A program made the position numbers and the translations under genes. From the NCBI GenBank assembly GCA_002706205.1, contig PAKC01000082.1, positions 1 to 32,242 of the forward strand: a stretch of 32,242 bases of DNA. Reading direction: 5' to 3'. The DNA comes from Halobacteriovoraceae bacterium (GTDB lineage Bacteria > Bdellovibrionota > Bacteriovoracia > Bacteriovoracales > Bacteriovoracaceae). This document shows, in pieces, positions 7,858 to 16,912 of the stretch. The notes below the pieces were generated by a model. That model was given only the letters and a program-made list of their open reading frames with translations, had not been told where the DNA came from and searched no databases. Within the stretch, counting starts at the first letter, position 1; every line of letters starts with the position of its first letter.

Positions 7858-9301
7858 AATTTTATTTACTGCTGTTATTTACTTATTCTCTTTTTCCGCC
7901 TTAGCTGTTTGTAAAAGTTCTGGTGCTTATACTTGTTGTTTGGCAACTTCAGACGAATCACCATTTTTTATCTCAGATGAATATTTACAAGGAAAAAAAC
8001 AATACGAGAATTTTAGAGAGTTAGAGGATGACTCTATCTCTAATAAATATATTCCTCGAGGAACTATTGTTTATATACCGCAAGCTTTACTCGATGTTGA
8101 GTCATCAAAGGATTATCGACTTCCTTTTAAAGTTCTTTCTGTACCTAATGCTAAGTTAGAGGAAACCTCTCAAAAAACATCTCGAAGAATGTTTAAGGAA
8201 ATGTTTTGGGGGAAAAAGGGTAGAGAGAGAGTTGAAAGAGGAGACCAAGGCTTTTTGGATAAAAGAAGTGTGAGGCGAGTTGATGAGTTTAGTTTTATTG
8301 TGCGTGAAGATGCTAGGACCTTTTTGTCACCCAAAGGTCATCTGCTTAATGGAATGACAATTTCCCCTATTATGGTTAACGGTGAATTTAGGGTATCAAG
8401 GTGTTGTACCGAGCGAGAGGATATAAGTGGAGAGGGAGAGATGTATTGTCAGAATAATCATCTTTTTGCTTTAAAGGACAAAGAAGGGAATCTTTTGGAA
8501 AATTTAACTCTGGAGTTTTTAGCTTGTTCTAGAACTCTAGAAAATATAAGGCCGATACCACAAGATGACTTAAGTCCTATACGCAGTGTTGTTAACTTAT
8601 TATCAGAATCTCTTGAGACCTCTGAGACGTATGAAGAGGCAGGTGTTGAGTCTTTGGAGATTATTTTAGAAAATAATAATTGGAGTGGTTCTCGACGTCT
8701 ATCAAAAGCTAAAATTAATTTGGTAAAATTTCCTCTAGATGATCAAACTTTACATGGGCCTTTTAATACACGACATTATACGCCTGATGATCCTGGAGAT
8801 ACTGATGCATATGTAAAACCCTATGCAGGTTGTGCTTTATTACGGGTTGCTGAAAAATTTCAAAATTTGTGTCAGGGAAGTGGATGTGAGGTTCAGTTTG
8901 GTAATCTCTTTCATAGTCCCGATTGGAATATTCACAAATCACACGGCAGTGGTGAATGTGTTGATATAAGACCTTTTCGAAAAAATACAGATGATATAAG
9001 ACAAGGGCTTACCTATAACTCATCTCATTATGATTATGAAAAAACAAAAACCTTTATGGAATTGGCCATAAAAGCTGGTGCAACCAATATGATCTTTAAT
9101 GACCCAAAAACACAAGAGCACTTTTCAAATCCAGAGCTTAGAGAAAGTCTTATTCCAAATTCTAAAACCGGAATGGGTTGGAATGGGTGGTGGGAAATTG
9201 GAGGCAGGAATTATGCTGGACACAATGATCACCTTCACTTTTGTTTTAAAGAAGAAAATCCTCGAGTGCGAAGAACCTGTCGTGAAGGCTTATCAGAATA
9301 A
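7847..9301 (+). CDS. Exported zinc peptidase-like protein (LAS/M15-M74 fold)
   Basis: A 484-residue exported protein. The ATG at 7847 gives a clean signal peptide (MVSKILFTAVIYLFSFSALA) and has GAGG 6 bp upstream; a GTG at 7814 would add 11 residues before the signal peptide. The C-terminal third has the zinc-site pattern of LAS peptidases such as MepA and D-Ala-D-Ala carboxypeptidases: HKSHGSGECVD (His363/His366 and Asp373) and GHNDHLH (His459, His462, His464). These enzymes cut peptidoglycan peptide bridges. The first 330 residues are unfamiliar and Cys-rich and may form a targeting domain. The gene overlaps the small exported gene upstream by 11 bp. Peptidoglycan cleavage is inferred from family. 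Confidence 0.65.
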   Translation: MVSKILFTAVIYLFSFSALAVCKSSGAYTCCLATSDESPFFISDEYLQGKKQYENFRELEDDSISNKYIPRGTIVYIPQALLDVESSKDYRLPFKVLSVPNAKLEETSQKTSRRMFKEMFWGKKGRERVERGDQGFLDKRSVRRVDEFSFIVREDARTFLSPKGHLLNGMTISPIMVNGEFRVSRCCTEREDISGEGEMYCQNNHLFALKDKEGNLLENLTLEFLACSRTLENIRPIPQDDLSPIRSVVNLLSESLETSETYEEAGVESLEIILENNNWSGSRRLSKAKINLVKFPLDDQTLHGPFNTRHYTPDDPGDTDAYVKPYAGCALLRVAEKFQNLCQGSGCEVQFGNLFHSPDWNIHKSHGSGECVDIRPFRKNTDDIRQGLTYNSSHYDYEKTKTFMELAIKAGATNMIFNDPKTQEHFSNPELRESLIPNSKTGMGWNGWWEIGGRNYAGHNDHLHFCFKEENPRVRRTCREGLSE

Positions 9302-9361
9302 CTCGAATTAGAATTTAAATTATATAAAAAATAGTGTACTCTTCCTTTGAGGAGCACAACT

Positions 9362-9787
9362 ATGCAAAAAATATATCTAGCATCTGATCATGCAGCATTT
9401 AAACAAAAAGAAATGGTTAAGAATTATCTTCATACCCGATTTGAAGTTAAAGATCTTGGAACTTACTCTGAAGAAAGCGTTCATTACCCTGAGTTTGGTA
9501 AAAAAATCGCTAAAGCTGTTTTAAAGGATGATTGTTTGGGAATTGCTATGTGTGGTTCAGGAATAGGTATTTGCATTCAAGTGAATCGTTTCAAAGGAAT
9601 TAGAGGTGGTCTTTGTAATGATGAAGAAGATGCTAGAATGACTAAAAAGCATAATAAGGCCAATATTCTTTGTTTGGCAGGACGTAAACACTCTGATGAA
9701 AAAATAAAAAAAATGATCGATGTTTGGTTGGAAACAGAGTTTGAAGGTGGAAGACATCAAACAAGAATTGACATGTTAGATGAATGA
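9362..9787 (+). CDS. rpiB: Ribose-5-phosphate isomerase B
   Basis: Interconverts ribose 5-phosphate and ribulose 5-phosphate in the pentose phosphate pathway. The 141-residue length fits RpiB. Family motifs are SDHAAF near residue 8, the catalytic-Cys loop MCGSGIG (Cys64), NRFKGIRGGLC and the KKHNKANILCLAGR stretch. The ATG at 9362 is preferred over an in-frame TTG at 9347, since a GAGGAG site lies 7 bp upstream of it. The aldo-keto reductase gene begins 9 bp after the stop, so the two probably form an operon. Confidence 0.95.
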   Translation: MQKIYLASDHAAFKQKEMVKNYLHTRFEVKDLGTYSEESVHYPEFGKKIAKAVLKDDCLGIAMCGSGIGICIQVNRFKGIRGGLCNDEEDARMTKKHNKANILCLAGRKHSDEKIKKMIDVWLETEFEGGRHQTRIDMLDE

Positions 9788-9796
9788 GGTTTTTAA

Positions 9797-11047
9797 GTGA
9801 GTAAAGTAGGTTTTGGTGCGTATAGAGTAAGCAACCAATCTAAGGAACATAAAGAAGCTTTGAACTACGCTTTAGAAGAAGGAGTGACTTTGATTGACAC
9901 TTCTTCCAATTATACCGATGGAGAGTCAGAGAAGTTAATTGGTGAAGTACTGGCCGATAAAGAAACAAAGCCTTTCTTAGTTTCAAAGGTAGGTTATATT
10001 CAAGGGAGAAATCTCGAAGTCTTAAAAGAGTTAAATCAGCAAGGTAAGGCGGTAGATGAGCTTGTTATCATTAACGAAGGGCTTAAGCATTCTATCCACC
10101 CTGACTTTATTGAAGACCAGATAAAACGCACATTAAAAAGATTAGGTGTTGAGGCAATTGACGCTTATTTATTGCATAATCCAGAATATTATTTGAAGAC
10201 TGAAGACAGCTCTAAGGAAGAGTATTATTCACGTATTAAAAAAGCATTTGAAAAAATGGAGGATTTGGTTGAAAGAGGTCTTATCTTCTCTTATGGAGTA
10301 AGTTCTAATACTTTTGTTGATCCAAAAGAAGAACATACGTCTACTGACTTAGATGTTTTAGTCGGTGCTGCTAGAAGTATTAAAAAAAATCATCATTTTC
10401 GTTATATTCAATTCCCAATGAATATTTTAGAGATGGGAGCTTTAGAACGTCAGTACGAGGGTGAACATCTCATTGAGCGTGCTCAAACCTTTGGCTTAAA
10501 AACAATTATTAATAGACCATTGAATTGTTTTACAGAACAAGGGCTGCTGAGATTGGAAACGTATACTGTTGATTCACTTTACAATGACCCAACATTTGCA
10601 GATAAACTTTTTAATGAATTGATTGAGCCTTTAGTGATTAAGTGGTTGGAGGTGAGAGAGGATGAACAAGATAAATTATTTGATATCCCGCTTATGCGAC
10701 AGGTAAGCCAAGTGTGGTCTAAACAAAATTCTAAAGATGCCGTCGATCAAGTTTTTTTTGGACATTTTTTTCCATTAGTCGCTAGTATTTGGGGCCGAAG
10801 TTTGACACCAGAAGAGTCCCAGAAATTCTATGAGTTATATGAACATGCTCTTGAGTTTTCTAAAGTTAATATGAATAAAAGAGCACTTCAATTTGAAAAA
10901 CAAGCTATTGATAAAGGTTTACTTTTAGAAAGTGAAAAAACTTTGAGCCAAAAAGTTATTGAGAAGTATGCAAGTTTTGGTGTGGATTATATTTTAGTTG
11001 GAATGAGAAAAAAAGATTATGTTAAGGATCTAAAAGATTATTTTTGA
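9797..11047 (+). CDS. Aldo/keto reductase with long C-terminal extension
   Basis: NAD(P)H-dependent aldehyde/ketone reductase-like TIM barrel of 416 residues, starting at GTG 9 bp after rpiB. The catalytic tetrad can be read: Asp34 (DTSSNY), Tyr39, Lys64 (SKVG) and His127 (LLHNP). Typical family members have about 320 residues; the extra length is mainly between residues 240 and 370 (acidic and aromatic-rich). The very C-terminus SFGVDYILVGMRK matches the family's cofactor-binding end. Substrate is unknown; pairing with rpiB hints at sugar metabolism. The last 10 bp overlap the convergent gene. Confidence 0.85.
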   Translation: MSKVGFGAYRVSNQSKEHKEALNYALEEGVTLIDTSSNYTDGESEKLIGEVLADKETKPFLVSKVGYIQGRNLEVLKELNQQGKAVDELVIINEGLKHSIHPDFIEDQIKRTLKRLGVEAIDAYLLHNPEYYLKTEDSSKEEYYSRIKKAFEKMEDLVERGLIFSYGVSSNTFVDPKEEHTSTDLDVLVGAARSIKKNHHFRYIQFPMNILEMGALERQYEGEHLIERAQTFGLKTIINRPLNCFTEQGLLRLETYTVDSLYNDPTFADKLFNELIEPLVIKWLEVREDEQDKLFDIPLMRQVSQVWSKQNSKDAVDQVFFGHFFPLVASIWGRSLTPEESQKFYELYEHALEFSKVNMNKRALQFEKQAIDKGLLLESEKTLSQKVIEKYASFGVDYILVGMRKKDYVKDLKDYF

Positions 11048-12672
11048 TCTTTATCAGGCCCTGAAAATACGGGCTTGAACTCTCTCCATGCACTCATTTG
11101 GTAACGATAAGAAATAATTTCAAAGATTCCCTTTGAAGGATCATTAACGATTTCAGCTTCTCTTTCAGCTTTTTTTGCATACTCTTCAATCATAATAGAA
11201 TCTTTTTTAGCCGTTTTCTTTTTTCTAAATCGATTCATAAAGTTTGAACTACTTTTATTTTTTTTGTAAGCAGTATTTCCTCTTTTGAGTTTTGAGTCAT
11301 GAGGACGTATTGTATTTTTGTGACTATGTGAGTATTTAGGTTTGTAAGAAGAGTTTAGTCCAGCAAGGGCACTTGTGGGAAGAGCTGTTTTATTACCCTT
11401 TTTCTGTCCTGCTAAAATAGCTGAAGCCAATTTGGGAATTCCGTTTTCATTATAAATTTTGGCAAGTTTTTTATCATTATTATTTAATTTGGGGAGAGAT
11501 TTTGTTTTTAGCTTTTTTAAAGTCTTATTGGCCAAGGCAAAGTTTTTATTTGCAGCCGAGTCTAAGCTTGCTGTTCCTAATCCTTTTGAAAGTGGTTTCA
11601 TTGTAGCTAATGGATCCTTTAAAACAGTGGGACTAAGCCCAAGACGAGCCCCTGCAACTTTAAGCCGTTGGTCAGCACATGTGTTCGTTTTGATACAGTC
11701 GCATTCAATATCAGCTTTTCCATTTTGATCGGCACAGACATAAGCATCATTATCAGCGTCATTTCTTTGGGCCAATTCTTTAGGGACACATACTGCTTGA
11801 TAATTTCCTGGGTCATAAGTAGGGGACGTTTCTTCAGCACAAAAACAAGACTTATTTGTAAAAGGATTACAATCACCTGCTTGAGGCAATTCTTTTGCCA
11901 TTTTTTTGAGAAGTTTTTCGCGCTCTTTATGAGCATCGGCTTTCTTTTTATAATAGTAGCCAATGAAGCCTGCGGCTGCCATCTTGGCATAAACTTTCCA
12001 ATCACCTCTAAATTGAGCTTGTGCTGCATAGGCTACATAGCATGCGGCAGAAGCAGACCAAACACCCATTTGAACTTTCGCTGCTTTTGCCATAGTTTTG
12101 TGACTATCTGCCAGAGCGTAAAAAGATGCTGCTTGTTTAGCCTCTGGTTTAGAGCTGGTATAGTTTTTTTCTGTTTGATCATTTTGCAGGGCCGTATAAG
12201 CAGTGCTTGCGGCTTCACCAATCATTCCAATATAGCCACAATAATCTTTTTTCGTTTCAGTTTTAGGTTTGGCCCCTTCAACATCAGCACTGACTTGTTG
12301 TCCATTTTTAGTATAAATTTGATTACCTTGATCATCTAATGATTGAGCAGTAAAACCAGAAAGATCACCTCCAACAGAGTTAAACATTGAATAGGCTTTA
12401 GTAAGGGCAGGAAGAAAACTTTCAAGTTTGCGAAGATTGTCACCTTCTTTGAAAGCATATTTATCTTCTTCACAAATATCTTTATAGCCATTCTTACCTT
12501 GCTCGCACATCTCTTGAACTTTTTTGTCTGCTAGCCCTTGGTGAATATAGGTGTTACTTTGATGAACTTGTTGATCCGTTAGCGGCTCAGAATCAATACT
12601 TTCAAAGGCACTTTCTTGGGCAAAAGTCATATTGAAAGCAAAGAATAAATTTATTGATAAAAATAATTTCAT
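11038..12672 (-). CDS. Large exported Cys-containing protein, unknown function
   Basis: A 544-residue protein with a signal peptide (cut near FAQ-ES, residue 19). It has twelve Cys residues at 56, 67, 145, 211, 268, 276, 278, 295, 313, 324, 326 and 332; an even number in an exported protein suggests disulfides. A hydrophobic Ala-rich patch at about 200-240 is followed by a Lys/Glu-rich helix. The segment near 303-320 (Asp-Ala-Asp-Asn-Asp, then Asp-Gln-Asn-Gly) looks like a calcium-binding loop. The C-terminal third is Lys-rich and probably disordered, ending in a short ordered motif EIISYRYQMSAWREFKP. No known family recognised. Overlaps the convergent reductase gene by 10 bp. Confidence 0.7.
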   Translation of the reverse strand: MKLFLSINLFFAFNMTFAQESAFESIDSEPLTDQQVHQSNTYIHQGLADKKVQEMCEQGKNGYKDICEEDKYAFKEGDNLRKLESFLPALTKAYSMFNSVGGDLSGFTAQSLDDQGNQIYTKNGQQVSADVEGAKPKTETKKDYCGYIGMIGEAASTAYTALQNDQTEKNYTSSKPEAKQAASFYALADSHKTMAKAAKVQMGVWSASAACYVAYAAQAQFRGDWKVYAKMAAAGFIGYYYKKKADAHKEREKLLKKMAKELPQAGDCNPFTNKSCFCAEETSPTYDPGNYQAVCVPKELAQRNDADNDAYVCADQNGKADIECDCIKTNTCADQRLKVAGARLGLSPTVLKDPLATMKPLSKGLGTASLDSAANKNFALANKTLKKLKTKSLPKLNNNDKKLAKIYNENGIPKLASAILAGQKKGNKTALPTSALAGLNSSYKPKYSHSHKNTIRPHDSKLKRGNTAYKKNKSSSNFMNRFRKKKTAKKDSIMIEEYAKKAEREAEIVNDPSKGIFEIISYRYQMSAWREFKPVFSGPDKDQK

Positions 12673-12752
12673 AATGTCTCTAAATGTTTATTAATTCATT
12701 GTATCACGCAACTTATTATTAACTTACTAGGCAAAGTATCCATTTATACATA

Positions 12753-12774
12753 CTGAGTAATTTCAGTTACTTAG
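12753..12774. promoter_or_regulatory. Inverted repeat, candidate operator of the DtxR-type regulator
   Basis: CTGAGTAA and TTACTTAG form an 8-bp dyad with one mismatch around a 6-bp centre. It lies about 90 bp before the regulator's ATG, in the region shared by two divergent genes. It could be an autoregulatory site, but it does not match a classic DtxR box. Confidence 0.35.
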
Positions 12775-12863
12775 GTCTTTCTTGTGTTGTTTATTAATTT
12801 TTCAGTCTGCAAATAATAGTGCACATATGGCCATACTCTGAATATTTAGCTAATTTATGATGT

Positions 12864-13370
12864 ATGTCAGACAAAAAAGTAATAACTCATACATCCGATA
12901 ATGAACTCACCCATTCTATGGCGCATTATCTGCTTACAATCCATAAATTAAAAGAAGAGAAAGGCTATGCTCGAGTTACTGATATTGCCAAAGAGCTTGG
13001 TTTAACTAAAGGCAGTGTTTCGACAGCTTTAAATAATCTTAAAAAACGTGAATTAGTGCTAGAAGATGAAAGTAAGTTTTTATCTTTATCAGAATTAGGT
13101 CATGAAGAAGTCCATCGTATACTTTCGGTAAGAACTCTTATGTATTATTTTATGAAAGATATTTTAGGTGTGGAAGATGGTGTGGCCCATAAAGACTCAT
13201 GTTTAGTTGAGCACTTGTTAAGTGATGAGACGAGAAAAGGGTTGTTTAAGTTCATGCAAAATGTAGCTAAAGATCCTAAAAAGATAAAATTAAAGACCGA
13301 GTTACAAGCTGATAGCTTTAAGAATCACGAAGAGTTTTTAGAAGCTCAAAAAGGTGATAAATACCTTTAA
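12864..13370 (+). CDS. DtxR/MntR-family metal-dependent repressor
   Basis: Winged-helix regulator of 168 residues. The N-terminal domain (YLLTIHKLKEEKGYARVTDIAKEL) closely resembles MntR/DtxR, followed by the dimerisation helix with DSCLVEHLLS. By alignment the metal ligands would be His21 (Met10 in DtxR, Asp8 in MntR), Cys113, Glu116 and His117 (DtxR-like Cys102, Glu105, His106); His109 matches DtxR His98. The DtxR SH3-like third domain is absent, but about 35 extra residues follow the dimer domain. Metal specificity (Fe, Mn or Zn) cannot be called. The stop codon directly abuts the next ATG (TAAATG), so it is coupled to the carrier gene, which may be its target. No clear ribosome binding site precedes the start. 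Confidence 0.85.
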   Translation: MSDKKVITHTSDNELTHSMAHYLLTIHKLKEEKGYARVTDIAKELGLTKGSVSTALNNLKKRELVLEDESKFLSLSELGHEEVHRILSVRTLMYYFMKDILGVEDGVAHKDSCLVEHLLSDETRKGLFKFMQNVAKDPKKIKLKTELQADSFKNHEEFLEAQKGDKYL

Positions 13371-14600
13371 ATGAAAAATTTTTTAGAATTCTACAACGGC
13401 CAAAGCCCCCATACAAAAAAAATTAGTTTATACATTTTTTTAACCTATTTTTTTGTTTTATTTAGTTACCCTCTTGTGCGCTCAGCTACTGGTGCAATTT
13501 TTTACGATGTGTATTCATCGGCTCAATATTCTTTAGCCACTTTTATTGGAGTTATTGCTTTGATGGTGGTGATAGCAGTTAATAATTTTCTTCAGAGTAA
13601 AATTAGTGTTCATAAAATTTATCTTATAACCGGAGTTTTGAGTATATTAGTTTTACTAGGGGCCTTTATCGGCTATAAGTTCCACATTAAGCAAATGGCT
13701 TTTGTTTTGTTTGCGACTAAAGAAGCTTATATTGTTTTACTCGTTCATACATGTTTAGCCTTCGCCAATGCTTTTTATAATATTGATCAGTTTAAAAGGC
13801 TAATCGGACCCTTGGGAGCCTCTGGGAGCTTAGGTGGAATGATTGGTGGTCAGCTTACTTCGTATATTGCTGAAAGCTATAATACAGATGTTGTTTTTGT
13901 TTTCTCCTTAGTTATTATTTTAATTACTTGTTTAGTTTTTTATCTAACTCATAACGCTAAGATAAAGGGGATGGAGGAAGAAAATAGATCTATTACTCCT
14001 ATCAGGGCCGTAAGAGGGGTTAAGAAATATGTTCTGTTGATTGGCTTAGTTGTCGCTTTATCGCAATTTGTGATTTTTATTGCCGATCTTCAATTTAACA
14101 TTATCTTTGAAAAGGTTGTAACAACTAAAACTGCCAGAACGGCCTACCTTGGAAAGTTTTATTCTTATATTAATATGGTTTCGATTTTCTTACAGTTTGT
14201 TATTCTTCCTTATTTAATGCTAAGAGTTAAGAATAAACATATCTTTTTATTTGTTCCCATTTTGTACCTAGGTTTGATTCTTGGTGGCTTAAGCTTAGGA
14301 GCAGGGTCATTATTTGTTATTGGCTCAGTTTTTGTGATGATGAAAGGAACAGATTACTCACTTTTTGCAGCAGCTAAAGATGTGATGTATCATCCTCTTT
14401 TAAGTTTACAAAAATTTGGAGCAAAATATATTACTGATATGTTTGTCTATCGTTCTTCTAAAGCTTTAATCGCTTTTGTTATGGCGCAATTTATTGTATA
14501 CGAATTAGAAGTCTTATCCATATTACAGTTTATCTTTTTAAGTTTATGGATAGCTGCAATTGCTCTACTTTTTAGAGAACAACAAAAATTAAATCATTAA
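13371..14600 (+). CDS. MFS-type carrier, ATP/ADP-translocase-like
   Basis: A 409-residue inner-membrane protein with about 11-12 hydrophobic segments. The first segments (LYIFLTYFFVLFSYPLVRSATGAIF, and the following loop with NNFLQSKISVHKIY) resemble the N-terminal half of the NTT nucleotide-transporter branch of the MFS superfamily, and GPLGASGSLGG resembles its Gly-rich loop. Substrate is unknown; nucleotide or metal-complex transport are both possible. It starts at the base after the regulator's stop codon, so expression is probably coupled to the metal-sensing repressor. The peptidase gene follows after 12 bp. Confidence 0.7.
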   Translation: MKNFLEFYNGQSPHTKKISLYIFLTYFFVLFSYPLVRSATGAIFYDVYSSAQYSLATFIGVIALMVVIAVNNFLQSKISVHKIYLITGVLSILVLLGAFIGYKFHIKQMAFVLFATKEAYIVLLVHTCLAFANAFYNIDQFKRLIGPLGASGSLGGMIGGQLTSYIAESYNTDVVFVFSLVIILITCLVFYLTHNAKIKGMEEENRSITPIRAVRGVKKYVLLIGLVVALSQFVIFIADLQFNIIFEKVVTTKTARTAYLGKFYSYINMVSIFLQFVILPYLMLRVKNKHIFLFVPILYLGLILGGLSLGAGSLFVIGSVFVMMKGTDYSLFAAAKDVMYHPLLSLQKFGAKYITDMFVYRSSKALIAFVMAQFIVYELEVLSILQFIFLSLWIAAIALLFREQQKLNH

Positions 14601-14612
14601 AAAGGAGATATA

Positions 14613-16643
14613 ATGAACCCTTTATTAGAAGTTTCAGATAAGCCTTTTGAGGCCATAGACTTTGATCGTTTAAAAGCACAAGACTTTTTACCTGCATTAG
14701 AGTTTGCTATCGCTGAAGCTAAAGAACGATTAGAAGCACTAAAAAAGCAACAGAATGATGATTTAGACTTTGATAAAGTTATTTTAAAGCAAGAATCCGC
14801 AACAGATAAGTTAGATCAAGTGGTTGAAGTTTTCTATGCGCTTTACAGTGCTCATTGTACCGAAGAGATTTCATCTATTGCTGAAGAGTTTAATCAAAAA
14901 CTGACTCAATTTTCAAGTGATGTGAGTCTTGATGCTGAACTTTTTGAAAAGATAAAATACCTTTATGAAAATCAAAGCAAGTTTCAACTGGATCAAGAGC
15001 AAAAAACAGTGTTGGAGAAAAGTTATAAAGATTTTGTACGAAACGGGGCTTTGTTAAATGAGAAAGACCAAAATACATTAAGAGAAATAGATCAAAACTT
15101 GTCTCAACTTAATTTGAAGTTTTCAGAGAATGTTCGCAAGGCAACAAATTCTTATGTGATGTTTGTTGAAAATGAGCAAGACTTGAGTGGACTCCCTGAT
15201 GGGGTAAAGCAAGCAGCTAAGGAAAAAGCTAAAGAGAAAGATGAACCTAATAAGTGGGCCTTTACTTTAGACTTTCCAAGTTATTATCCGTTCTTACAGT
15301 ATGCAGATAATAGAGAGCTGAGAAAGAAAATATGGATGGCAGCCTCTACTCGCGCTACATCAGGAGAATTTGATAATCGAGATGTTATTTTACAAACATT
15401 AAAATTAAGACAAAAAAGAGCAGAACTTTTAGGGTATAAAGATCATCCGAGTTTTATTTTGGAAAATAGAATGGCCAAGAGTTCTGATAAAGTTTTAAGT
15501 TTTATTGATAATATTGTTGAAAAGGCACTTCCTAAAGCTAAAGCCGATATGGCAAGCCTAAAAGAATTTAAAAAAGAGCTTAGTGGAGATGATGATCTTA
15601 GAAAATATGATCAAGCTTATTATACGGAAAAACTTAAGAAAAAAGTATTAGACTTTGATGATGAAGAATTAAGACCATATTTTAAACTTGAAAATGTTTT
15701 AGATGGGATTTTTAAAGTTGCAAATAAACTTTATGGGCTAAATTTTAAAGAAAGAAAGGATATTCCTAAATATCACCAAGATGTTGTTACATACGAAGTT
15801 ACTGAAGCTGATGGAAATTATCTGGGACTTTTTTATGGTGATTATTTTCCACGTGCTGAAAAAAGACCAGGTGCTTGGATGACAACTTTACGCGTTGGTG
15901 GCTTTCAGTTTGGGGAAATAAAAAGACCTTTTGTTTGTAATGTGTGTAATTTTACTAAGCCTAGTGGCGAAAAACCTTCTTTGTTGTCCCTTAATGAGGT
16001 TCTTACTTTATTTCATGAATTTGGGCATGGTCTGCATGGTCTTATGACCAAGGCAAAATATAGAAGTGTTGCAGGCGCAAATGTTTTTTGGGACTTTGTA
16101 GAATTGCCATCACAAATTATGGAGAATTGGGTTTTAGAAAAAGAATGCTTGGACCTCTTTGCAAAACATTATGAGACAAAAGAAAAAATGCCTCAAGAAC
16201 TTATTCAAAAAGTAAAAAAAGCACAGCAGTTTATGCAAGGTGTAGCGACTATAAGACAGATGAGTTTTGCTAAATTAGATATGGATTGGCACCTGGCTCA
16301 GGCCGAAGATATTGCTGATGTTATGAGTTTTGAAGAAAAATCAATGCAAAAATTTGAACTTCTTCCACGTGAAGATGGACAAAATATGTCTTGTTCCTTT
16401 GGGCATATCTTTGCGGGAGGATACTCTTCAGGATATTACAGTTATAAATGGGCGGAAGTCTTAGATGCAGATGCTTTTGCTTTTTTTAAAGAAAAAGGCA
16501 TCTTTGATTCTGATATTGCAGCTAGCTTTAAAGAAAATATTCTCGAAAAAGGAGGCTCAGAAGATCCAATGGAACTCTATAAAAGATTTAGAGGTCAAGG
16601 GCCAGATGAAGAAGCTCTATTAAGAAGGGGTGGGTTGCTTTAA
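14613..16643 (+). CDS. M3-family oligopeptidase (PrlC/Dcp type)
   Basis: Cytoplasmic zinc metallopeptidase of 676 residues, the usual size for oligopeptidase A and peptidyl-dipeptidase Dcp. No signal peptide is present. The catalytic HEFGH motif is at 468-472, with the third ligand Glu497 (WDFVELPSQIMENW) 29 residues after the first His, as in thimet oligopeptidase. The C-terminal GGSEDPMELYKRFRG is typical of the family. It degrades short peptides, such as signal-peptide fragments or imported peptides. The start has AAGGAG 6 bp upstream. Probably the last gene of the regulator-carrier-peptidase operon. PrlC versus Dcp cannot be settled by eye. Confidence 0.93.
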   Translation: MNPLLEVSDKPFEAIDFDRLKAQDFLPALEFAIAEAKERLEALKKQQNDDLDFDKVILKQESATDKLDQVVEVFYALYSAHCTEEISSIAEEFNQKLTQFSSDVSLDAELFEKIKYLYENQSKFQLDQEQKTVLEKSYKDFVRNGALLNEKDQNTLREIDQNLSQLNLKFSENVRKATNSYVMFVENEQDLSGLPDGVKQAAKEKAKEKDEPNKWAFTLDFPSYYPFLQYADNRELRKKIWMAASTRATSGEFDNRDVILQTLKLRQKRAELLGYKDHPSFILENRMAKSSDKVLSFIDNIVEKALPKAKADMASLKEFKKELSGDDDLRKYDQAYYTEKLKKKVLDFDDEELRPYFKLENVLDGIFKVANKLYGLNFKERKDIPKYHQDVVTYEVTEADGNYLGLFYGDYFPRAEKRPGAWMTTLRVGGFQFGEIKRPFVCNVCNFTKPSGEKPSLLSLNEVLTLFHEFGHGLHGLMTKAKYRSVAGANVFWDFVELPSQIMENWVLEKECLDLFAKHYETKEKMPQELIQKVKKAQQFMQGVATIRQMSFAKLDMDWHLAQAEDIADVMSFEEKSMQKFELLPREDGQNMSCSFGHIFAGGYSSGYYSYKWAEVLDADAFAFFKEKGIFDSDIAASFKENILEKGGSEDPMELYKRFRGQGPDEEALLRRGGLL

Positions 16644-16664
16644 ATATAGCTAACATCTTGATGA

Positions 16665-16911
16665 TTATTAACTGCCCTACTACGGTGCGGATAGAAGAGA
16701 AAACTCAAACTCACAGACAGAAGCTGTTATGATGTAACTATTCTAAATTTCTAGATGTCTGAACAGAAAAGCTTATTTCAAACTTGAAATTATTTACTTC
16801 TAAAATAACTGCAGGCAAGCGCCTCAAGGAAATCCCCCTTTAAAAGCACTCCAGAGGTTCGTTACTAAGTTTGAGTTTTCTCTATCATCAATTTAGTCGG
16901 GCGGTTAATAA
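16665..16911 (+). mobile_element. MITE-like element, copy 1 (non-coding)
   Basis: The core at 16699-16880 is bounded by GAAAACTCAAACT and its reverse complement; the perfect inverted repeat is 16 bp (AGAGAAAACTCAAACT, 16696-16711, with 16868-16883). The arms continue imperfectly outwards to TTATTAACTGCCC (16665-16677) and GGGCGGTTAATAA (16899-16911), giving roughly 45-nt terminal repeats. The core matches copy 2 at 24054-24237 in inverted orientation, including 31 identical bases at one end. It contains no open reading frame of note. It fills the intergenic space between the convergent M3 peptidase and peroxiredoxin genes. A structured RNA rather than a mobile element remains possible. Confidence 0.7.
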
Positions 16912-16912
16912 A

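Noticed and set aside
11668-12339. 223-residue plus-strand open frame opposite the exported Cys protein
   Set aside because: It lies antisense to a gene with signal peptide and coherent composition; its Phe/Ile/Cys-rich translation is typical of a shadow frame and has no ribosome binding site.
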